In this document: positions 57,198 to 64,000 of the stretch, one piece after another
Layout of the letters: each line of letters starts with the position of its first letter
Position numbering within the stretch: the first letter of the stretch is position 1
Source of the DNA: Cobetia sp. cqz5-12
Lineage (GTDB): Bacteria; Pseudomonadota; Gammaproteobacteria; Pseudomonadales; Halomonadaceae
Direction of reading: 5' to 3'
Assembly (NCBI RefSeq): GCF_016495405.1
Contig: NZ_CP044522.1
Location: 3,457,638 to 3,521,637, forward strand
DNA: 64,000 nt
Position numbers and translations under genes: made by a program
The notes under the pieces: model-generated
The model's input: only the letters and a program-made list of their open reading frames with translations
The model's database searches: none
What the model was told of the DNA's origin: nothing

Positions 57198-57283
57198 TGG
57201 TGCCGGTGGTCGGACTCGAACCGACACGCCTATTAAGCGGCGGATTTTGAATCCGCTGCGTCTACCAATTCCGCCACACCGGC
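57198..57283 (-). tRNA. tRNA-Leu (anticodon CAA)
   Basis: The minus strand gives a class II tRNA. The acceptor stem GCCGGTG pairs with CACCGGC, with an A discriminator and encoded CCA. The anticodon arm GCGGA-TTCAAAA-TCCGC has anticodon CAA. A variable arm follows, and the T arm contains GGTTCGAGTCC. It reads UUG leucine codons. It has its own promoter and terminator. Confidence 0.96.
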
Positions 57284-57294
57284 AACGGAGCGAA

Positions 57295-57322
57295 ATTATA
57301 CGGGACATTGCGCCAAGGTCAA
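57295..57322 (-). promoter_or_regulatory. sigma-70 promoter of tRNA-Leu
   Basis: On the minus strand TTGACC (57317-57322) and a consensus TATAAT (57295-57300) are separated by 16 bp. The -10 box lies 11 bp before the tRNA 5' end. Confidence 0.85.
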
Positions 57323-57630
57323 CGAGTTTTGGCGTCAGATCAGACACATGGAGCGCTTCCTCACACCCCACGCCGCAATGGACTGAGGCGTGTCGCCCGC
57401 AAACGGGTCTTCGCGTGGACGATGGCATTGGGTATCATGAGCGACCTTTTTCGTCTGCCCAGACAGCCAAGGCCTCGAGAGTGTCGCACCGGACTGCCCC
57501 ACCCGTAGAAAGGGAGTCATGCGCTCGCGACGAGAGCGCCAGTGTCTCAGGGCGGCATCTCCCCATTGTGCATGTACGCATGCCACGGAGCGCACCACGC
57601 GCCTCGTGCTATCAGAGTGTCAGGTTGGCC

Positions 57631-58722
57631 ATGTCACGTATCGATTCCGGTGATGCCTCGGGCGTTGCCACACCTTCCGACGCGCGCCCGATGCAGCGCA
57701 GCGATTACGATTTCAGCCTGCCGGATGAGCTGATTGCTCGCTACCCGTCAGAGCAACGCAGCGATTGCCGCCTGCTGCATCTGGATGGCAAGAGCGGCGA
57801 GATCGTGCACCGCCGCTTCCCGGATCTGCTCGAGCAGCTGGAACCCGGCGATGTCGTGGTCTTCAACGATACCCGCGTGATCCCCGCGCGCCTGCATGGC
57901 CAGAAAGCCTCCGGCGGCAAGATCGAGATGTTGCTGGAGCGTCCGCTGGACGCCCATCGTGGCCTGGCGCACATCCGCTCCAGCAAGTCACCGAAGCCTG
58001 GCACCGAGCTGATCTTCGAAGGCGGCATCACGGCCGTGGTCGAAGGTCGTCAGGAGGCGCTGTTCGAGCTGCGCTTCCACGGCGAGACGCCGATGATCGA
58101 GCTGCTCAACCAGCACGGCCACATGCCGCTGCCGCCCTATATTACCCGCGACGACGAGCTATCGGATCGCGAGCGCTATCAGACGGTCTACGCCAAGCGT
58201 GATGGTGCCGTGGCCGCGCCGACGGCGGGCCTGCACTTCGATGAGCCGATCATGGCCGCCATGGCCGAGAAAGGCATCGAGACCGCCTTCGTCACCCTGC
58301 ATGTGGGTGCCGGCACCTTCCAGCCGGTGCGTGTCGACAGCATTCTCGAGCACCACATGCACAGCGAATGGATCGAGGTCGGTCAGGAAGCCTGCGACAA
58401 GATCGCCCGTGCCCGTGCCGCCGGCCGTCGTGTGGTCGCCGTCGGCACCACCAGCGTGCGCTGCCTCGAAAGTGCTGCCAAGGCCCATGGTGGTGAGCTG
58501 GCACCCTACTCCGGTGACACCGACATCTTCATCTACCCCGGTTATGAATGGCAGGTGGTGGATCTTCTGATCACCAACTTCCATCTGCCGGAATCGACCC
58601 TGCTGATGCTGGTCTCGGCCTTCGCCGGCTACCAGCACACCATGGCGGCCTATCAGGCGGCGGTGGAAGAGCGCTACCAGTTCTTCAGCTATGGCGATGC
58701 CATGTTGCTGGAACGCGCCTGA
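57631..58722 (+). CDS. queA: S-adenosylmethionine:tRNA ribosyltransferase-isomerase
   Basis: A 363-residue enzyme that transfers and isomerises the ribose of S-adenosylmethionine to 7-aminomethyl-deazaguanine in tRNA, giving epoxyqueuosine. Family stretches are [69 protein letters not shown] and [21 protein letters not shown] chose ATG 57631 because AGG lies eight bases upstream; ATG 57691 would fit the shortest homologues but has no SD. The resulting N-terminal extension is about 20 residues longer than E. coli QueA. It precedes tgt, which acts earlier in the same queuosine pathway. About 345 bp upstream hold only the tRNA promoter and nothing else I recognise. Confidence 0.96.
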   Translation: MSRIDSGDASGVATPSDARPMQRSDYDFSLPDELIARYPSEQRSDCRLLHLDGKSGEIVHRRFPDLLEQLEPGDVVVFNDTRVIPARLHGQKASGGKIEMLLERPLDAHRGLAHIRSSKSPKPGTELIFEGGITAVVEGRQEALFELRFHGETPMIELLNQHGHMPLPPYITRDDELSDRERYQTVYAKRDGAVAAPTAGLHFDEPIMAAMAEKGIETAFVTLHVGAGTFQPVRVDSILEHHMHSEWIEVGQEACDKIARARAAGRRVVAVGTTSVRCLESAAKAHGGELAPYSGDTDIFIYPGYEWQVVDLLITNFHLPESTLLMLVSAFAGYQHTMAAYQAAVEERYQFFSYGDAMLLERA

Positions 58723-58735
58723 CTCCCCTTTTCTG

Positions 58736-58766
58736 ACATGGCCCCGGCATTCGCCGAGGGCCGTGT
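58736..58766 (+). terminator. possible hairpin terminator between queA and tgt
   Basis: ACATGGCC pairs with GGCCGTGT (one T-G wobble), with an inner CGGC/GCCG stem and a mismatch between. It starts about 14 bases past the queA stop. No T run follows, so it may only attenuate. Confidence 0.4.
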
Positions 58767-58817
58767 CATGCGCAGTTAACGCGCCCCGCGCTATGCTGCG
58801 GCATAGCGACTTAGTAG

Positions 58818-60020
<1,203 letters not shown>

Positions 60021-60031
60021 TCGAGGCGAAT

Positions 60032-60070
60032 GACGACCGGGGGCCAAATCCTCCGGTCGTCTTGATATTC
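60032..60070 (+). terminator. intrinsic terminator after tgt
   Basis: GACGACCGGGGG (60032-60043) pairs with CCTCCGGTCGTC (60050-60061) over 12 bp with one wobble, and the loop is CCAAAT. It is followed by TTGATATT. Confidence 0.75.
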
Positions 60071-60150
60071 GACTCGAGCCAGACGTGAAGAAGAGCCTGA
60101 ATCACGCTCATTGCATAACAACAGTTCACTCGTAACCTCTGGAGATACAC

Positions 60151-60486
60151 ATGCTGGAATTCCTGATTCCTGCCGCACACGCGGAAGCCGAAGCGGCTGT
60201 CGCCGGCGGCGGCGCCATCGGCCAGATCGTCATGCTGGTCGGCTTCGTGGTCATTTTCTATTTCCTGCTGTGGCGTCCGCAGTCCAAGCGCGCCAAGGAA
60301 CACAAGAACCTGATCAGCAATCTGGCCAAGGGTGACGAAGTCGTCATCGGTGGTGGCCTGGTTGGCCGCATCACCAAGGTCAGCGAGCAGTTCATCACCA
60401 TGGAGCTGAACGAAGGCAACGAAGTCAACGTGCAGAAGTCTGCCGTGGCTGCAGTCCTGCCGAAGGGCACCATCAAGTCCATCTGA
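60151..60486 (+). CDS. yajC: preprotein translocase subunit YajC
   Basis: A 111-residue inner-membrane accessory protein of SecDF. It has one TM segment (GQIVMLVGFVVIFYFLLWRP) followed by the conserved QSKRAKEHKNLI and the cytoplasmic beta domain LAKGDEVVIGGGLVGRITKV. Length matches the family (about 110). ATG 60151 has CTGGAG upstream. It is followed by secD after 71 bp. Confidence 0.96.
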   Translation: MLEFLIPAAHAEAEAAVAGGGAIGQIVMLVGFVVIFYFLLWRPQSKRAKEHKNLISNLAKGDEVVIGGGLVGRITKVSEQFITMELNEGNEVNVQKSAVAAVLPKGTIKSI

Positions 60487-60557
60487 TCCCTCCTGCTGCC
60501 GGCCCCTGTGCCGGCAGCATGCTTTTTCTCTCCCGCTCCACCAAGGACAGGGCTGCC

Positions 60558-62408
60558 ATGCTCAACCGCTATCCGCTTTGGAAGTACCTGGTGATCTGCC
60601 TGGTACTTGCCGTCGGCGTGATCTACGCATTGCCGAATCTCTACCCCGAAGACCCGGCTGTGCAGATCAGTGCCGCCAGCGGCGCCGAGGCCATCGACCA
60701 GCAAGACCTCGATCGCGCCACCAGTGCCCTCGAAAACGCCGGCATCACGCCCAAATCCGGGGAACTCAACGGTTCCACCGGCCTGATTCGCCTTACCAGC
60801 AACGACCAGCAGCTGCGCGCCAAGGAACTGATCAGCGAGACGCTCGGCGATGACGCCATCGTCGCGCTGAACCTGGCCGATGCCACGCCGTCGTGGCTGG
60901 CCAGCCTCGGTGCCTCACCGATGAAGCTGGGCCTTGACCTGCGTGGCGGTGTCCACTTCCAGCTGGAAGTCGACATGGACGCCGCGGTCAAGCAGCGCCT
61001 GGAAGTCAACGCCAGCGCCATCAAGGAAACCCTGCGCGAGGAGCGTATCCGCTACCGCGGCAGCGAAGTCGACGACGGTACCCTGAGCCTGACGTTCTCC
61101 GATGAGGAAGACCGCTCGCAGGCGCGCTCACTGATCTCGCGCGACTTCCAGAACTTCGAATACGACGAGCGCGATGTCGAGCGTGGGGCCGTACTGGACC
61201 TCACCCTGACCGCCGCCGCCGTCAAGGAGATTCAGGATTACGCGGTCAATCAGAACCTGACCACGATCCGCAATCGCGTCAACGAGCTGGGCGTGTCCGA
61301 GCCGCTGGTTCAGCGCCAGGGCCCGAACCGCATCGTGGTCGAGCTGCCGGGCGTGCAGGACACGGCCGCCGCCAAGCGCGTACTGGGCGCCACCGCCAAC
61401 CTCGAATTCCGTCTCGAAGCGGCCAGCGACACGCCGGCCAGCGAGATGGAGAGCTTCGCGTTCCGCAACCAGCCGAGCCGCACCGCCAATATCATGAAGG
61501 ACGTGATCATCAGCGGTGACAGCGTCTCCAGCGCCAGCACCAGCTTCGATGAAAGTGGCCGCCCGCAGGTCAACATCAACCTGGACGGCACCGGTGGCTC
61601 GATCATGAACCGCGTCACGCGTGCCGCGATCGGCCGCAACATGGCGGTACTGTTCATCGAGCACAAGACCCGCACTCGCACCGTGATGGAAGACGGCGAG
61701 AAGGTCGAGAAGCGCATCCCTTACACCGAGAAGGGACTGATCAGTCTGGCGACCATCCAGAGTGCGCTGGGCAACAGCTTCCGCATTACTGGCCTCGACT
61801 CGCCGACGGAAGCCAAGGAGCTCTCGCTGCTGCTGCGTTCCGGCTCTCTGGCCGCGCCGATCTACTTCGTGCAGGAACGCACCATCGGTCCGAGCCTGGG
61901 TGCCGAGAACATCTCGCGCGGCATTCTGTCCGTCGAGCTGGGCCTGCTGCTGGTCGTGCTGTTCATGCTGGCGCGCTACAAGGCCTTCGGTGTCGTCGCC
62001 AACGTGGCCCTGACCGCCAACCTGGCGATCCTGATTGCCGCGATGTCGATGCTGGGCGCCACCCTGACCCTGCCGGGTATCGCCGGTATCGTGCTGACGC
62101 TGGGCATGGCGGTGGATGCCAACGTGCTGATCTTCGAGCGTATCCGCGAGGAAATGCGCTCCAAAATGCCGCTGCATCAAGCGGTGCATACCGGCTTCGA
62201 GCGCGCCTTCACCTCCATCGTCGATGCCAACATCACCACCCTGCTGGTCGCGGTGATCCTGTTCTCCATCGGCAGTGGCCCGGTCAAGGGCTTCGCGGTC
62301 ACGCTGTCCATCGGCATTCTGACGTCGATGTTCACGGCGATCATGGTCTCGCGCGGCATCATCAATCTTGCCATTGGCGGCAAGACACTCAAGAAACTCT
62401 GGATCTGA
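60558..62408 (+). CDS. secD: protein translocase subunit SecD
   Basis: A 616-residue inner-membrane protein that uses the proton gradient to pull exported proteins across the membrane. It has TM1 (YLVICLVLAVGVIYALPNLY), the D1 motif KLGLDLRGGVHFQLEVD, a large periplasmic domain, and five C-terminal TM segments containing GMAVDANVLIFERIREE. I chose ATG 60558 (MLNRYPLWKYLV) because AAGGACAGGG lies upstream and the length equals E. coli SecD (615). It is followed by secF after 12 bp. Confidence 0.97.
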   Translation: MLNRYPLWKYLVICLVLAVGVIYALPNLYPEDPAVQISAASGAEAIDQQDLDRATSALENAGITPKSGELNGSTGLIRLTSNDQQLRAKELISETLGDDAIVALNLADATPSWLASLGASPMKLGLDLRGGVHFQLEVDMDAAVKQRLEVNASAIKETLREERIRYRGSEVDDGTLSLTFSDEEDRSQARSLISRDFQNFEYDERDVERGAVLDLTLTAAAVKEIQDYAVNQNLTTIRNRVNELGVSEPLVQRQGPNRIVVELPGVQDTAAAKRVLGATANLEFRLEAASDTPASEMESFAFRNQPSRTANIMKDVIISGDSVSSASTSFDESGRPQVNINLDGTGGSIMNRVTRAAIGRNMAVLFIEHKTRTRTVMEDGEKVEKRIPYTEKGLISLATIQSALGNSFRITGLDSPTEAKELSLLLRSGSLAAPIYFVQERTIGPSLGAENISRGILSVELGLLLVVLFMLARYKAFGVVANVALTANLAILIAAMSMLGATLTLPGIAGIVLTLGMAVDANVLIFERIREEMRSKMPLHQAVHTGFERAFTSIVDANITTLLVAVILFSIGSGPVKGFAVTLSIGILTSMFTAIMVSRGIINLAIGGKTLKKLWI

Positions 62409-62420
62409 GGGGCCATCGTG

Positions 62421-63326
62421 ATGCGACAGTTTGACTTCATGAGCAAGCGGCGCGCGGCCTTCATCGTCTCCATCGTGCTGACGATCGTGGCCATTGGCGC
62501 CCTTGTGATTCATGGCCTGAACCTGGGCCTCGACTTTACCGGCGGCACCCTAGTGGAAGTGAAATACCAGGCAGCACCGGCGCTGGACAGCGTGCGCCAG
62601 ACACTGGAAGCCGCCGGCTACAAGGATGTCTCGGTCCAGACCTTCGGTGCCAGCAACGAGATTCTGGTGCGTCTGCAGCAGAGCTTCGAAGCCGGTATCG
62701 GCAATGACATCGTGGCGCATCTTCAGGCCACCGGTGACAGCGTCAACCTGATCCGCGCCGAGTTCGTCGGCGCCCAGGTCGGTGATCAGCTGCGTGACCA
62801 GTCCGGTCTCGGCATGCTGCTCGCCCTGGCCGTGGTGATGGTCTACGTGGCCTTCCGCTTCCAGTACAAGTTCGCCCTCGGCGCACTCATCTCGCTGGGT
62901 CACGACGTCATCATCCTGCTGGGCATCTTCGCCCTGTTCGGACTCGACTTCGACCTGACGGTACTGGCCGCGGTGCTGGCCGTGATCGGCTACTCACTGA
63001 ACGACACCATCATCGTCTACGACCGCATTCGCGAGAACATCCGCAAATCGCGTACCGATGACATGCCGTCGATCTTCAATGACGCCATCAACGCGACGCT
63101 GTCACGCACGCTGTCCACCTCCGGCACCACCTTGCTCGTGTTGCTGGCGCTGTACTTCCTCGGCGGTGACATGATCCACAACTTCGCCATCGCACTGATC
63201 ATCGGTGTGGTCGCGGGCACCTTCTCGTCCATCTACGTGGCAGCGGCGCTGTTGCTGGTGGTCGGCCTGAAGCGTGTGGATCTGATCCCCCCGCCCAAGG
63301 AGCAGTTCGAGGACGGCGCGCCGTAA
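62421..63326 (+). CDS. secF: protein translocase subunit SecF
   Basis: A 301-residue partner of SecD with six TM segments. Signatures are FDFMSKRRAAFIVSIVLTIV, LGLDFTGGTLVEVKY, GYSLNDTIIVYDRIREN and TSGTTLLVLLALYFLGGD. The start is ATG 62421 with GAGGGG eight bases upstream; a GTG just before it is also possible. The gene ends before a strong terminator that closes the block. Confidence 0.97.
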   Translation: MRQFDFMSKRRAAFIVSIVLTIVAIGALVIHGLNLGLDFTGGTLVEVKYQAAPALDSVRQTLEAAGYKDVSVQTFGASNEILVRLQQSFEAGIGNDIVAHLQATGDSVNLIRAEFVGAQVGDQLRDQSGLGMLLALAVVMVYVAFRFQYKFALGALISLGHDVIILLGIFALFGLDFDLTVLAAVLAVIGYSLNDTIIVYDRIRENIRKSRTDDMPSIFNDAINATLSRTLSTSGTTLLVLLALYFLGGDMIHNFAIALIIGVVAGTFSSIYVAAALLLVVGLKRVDLIPPPKEQFEDGAP

Positions 63327-63366
63327 ACGCCTCCGCTCGTTAAGCCCGGCACGGATCGCCAGGCAC

Positions 63367-63402
63367 AAAAAAACCCCACCTCATGCGAGGTGGGGTTTTT
63401 TT
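63367..63402. terminator. intrinsic terminator after secF (bidirectional)
   Basis: A perfect 16-bp stem AAAAAAACCCCACCTC (63367-63382) with its complement (63387-63402) and loop ATGC. T7 on one strand and the matching run on the other let it serve both secF and the convergent monophosphatase gene. Confidence 0.95.
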
Positions 63403-63465
63403 CGTTCTCCAGACGGCTCGTTGCTGACAGAGCCATCAGATCATACCGTCTTGCCAAGTGCAGTC

Positions 63466-64000
63466 TTACAGGTGCGGCTGCATGGTCTGCGCCAGCGCCT
63501 TGTACAGACGTGCGCCAGCGGCCATCAGGGTGCCTTCGGCAACCACGACCGGCGTGCCGTCGGCACTGCCTGCCAGTGCGCCACATTCCTTCAGGAACAG
63601 GCTGACGATCTCGCTGTCACCGGCATCCAGACCCAGCACATAGACGGCATCGACGCGGCCAGAGGCCAGCTCGAGCACGTCCAGCAGCGCACAACCGCTG
63701 GTGCGCAGCATCTCGACCTGCGGGCCGACCTGCTGAACGATGGAGAGGTAGGTCGGCAGGTGACGCGGACGCTGCCAGCTTTCCGGCAGACCCATCGCCA
63801 GACGCGCACCTTCGATGGAGGTGGCGTTGGTCACGCGGATACGGTGACCGGAGTGCTGGGCACCACGGCCACGGCTGACGATGTACTCTTCGTCAGTGAA
63901 CGGCGCGATGACCACCGCGTGCTCGGCACGGCCCTTGAACAGGCAGACCACGGACAGCGCGAAGCCGGAGGCCGCGGATGCCAGGTTGGAGTAACCGTGC
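63466..64000 (-). CDS. inositol monophosphatase family protein (SuhB-like), 5' part outside
   Basis: About 177 C-terminal residues, open to the right edge. The visible part starts HGYSNLASAASGFALSVVCL and includes RAEHAVVIAPFTDEEYIVSR, RGRGAQHSGHRIRVTNATSI, RTSGCALLDVLELASGRVDA and VYVLGLDAGDSEIV. These align with SuhB-like phosphatases downstream of secF in Pseudomonas as I recall. The metal-binding D-G-T motif lies outside the window. Where SuhB has W-D in its final metal site, this protein has G-D, so it is diverged. Enzyme activity on inositol phosphates or a SuhB-like role in rRNA transcription cannot be told apart. The GTG at 63951 is internal. Confidence 0.8.
   Translation of the reverse strand, partial: HGYSNLASAASGFALSVVCLFKGRAEHAVVIAPFTDEEYIVSRGRGAQHSGHRIRVTNATSIEGARLAMGLPESWQRPRHLPTYLSIVQQVGPQVEMLRTSGCALLDVLELASGRVDAVYVLGLDAGDSEIVSLFLKECGALAGSADGTPVVVAEGTLMAAGARLYKALAQTMQPHL

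Noticed and set aside
57048..57428. Minus-strand frame covering tRNA-Leu
   Set aside because: It runs through the tRNA gene, its promoter and its terminator, so it cannot be a real coding region.
61128..62513. Long minus-strand frame opposite secD
   Set aside because: Complement of strongly conserved SecD; His/Asp/Gln-rich composition with no family resemblance.

Overview
The window looks like chromosomal DNA of a high-GC, probably marine or halophilic gammaproteobacterium. A Halomonadaceae member (Halomonas/Cobetia type) fits best. The grounds are the Pseudomonas-like arginine succinyltransferase operon with two acyltransferase subunits (aruC-F-G-D-B order), a FabV-type enoyl reductase, a queA-tgt-yajC-secD-secF block followed by a SuhB-like gene, and a LapA-type adhesin system. 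No phage, integrase, insertion sequence or CRISPR array was seen.

Layout. 1-3484: end of an RND efflux operon (membrane fusion protein tail plus a MexF-like pump). 3675-9.0 kb: a small unknown gene, then a minus-strand molybdenum hydroxylase cluster (2Fe-2S subunit, Tat-exported molybdopterin subunit, XdhC, MocA/MobA-like nucleotidyltransferase). 9.4-10.7 kb: an MFS transporter preceded by a possible repeat-encoded leader peptide. 10.8-18.5 kb: arginine succinyltransferase catabolism (astC, aruF, aruG, astD, astB) with a GlxA/ArgR-like regulator upstream. 18.6-20.6 kb: fabV and a small conserved gene.

20.7-49.1 kb is a complete Lap biofilm module on the minus strand, in transcription order lapA, lapB, lapC, lapE, lapD, lapG. 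LapA would be about 6,880 residues. It has an N-terminal retention module with a PAAG site for LapG, 8 Ig-like repeats (276 bp), 34 nearly identical VCBS repeats (303 bp) with two alternating linker types, 3 composite 699-bp repeats, cadherin-like domains, a VWA domain and RTX repeats. LapBCE would export it, LapG would cleave it, and LapD would hold LapG back when c-di-GMP is high. As given, the lapA reading frame is broken by two 1-nt deletions. Two further linkers carry in-frame deletions, and three of the four anomalies lie exactly where the two linker types differ, which points to consensus or assembly error in the repeat.

49.3-53.4 kb: a MoxR - DUF58 - TgpA-like transglutaminase operon. 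53.5-55.8 kb: Nudix hydrolase, periplasmic PCu(A)C copper chaperone, LysE exporter. 56.1-56.7 kb: two tandem ~235-bp elements rich in GGA-in-loop hairpins, one stem of which changes in a pairing-preserving way; they resemble Csr/Rsm-type RNAs and precede a small zinc-ribbon gene. 57.2-63.3 kb: tRNA-Leu(CAA), then queA, tgt, yajC, secD, secF. The window ends inside an inositol monophosphatase family gene.
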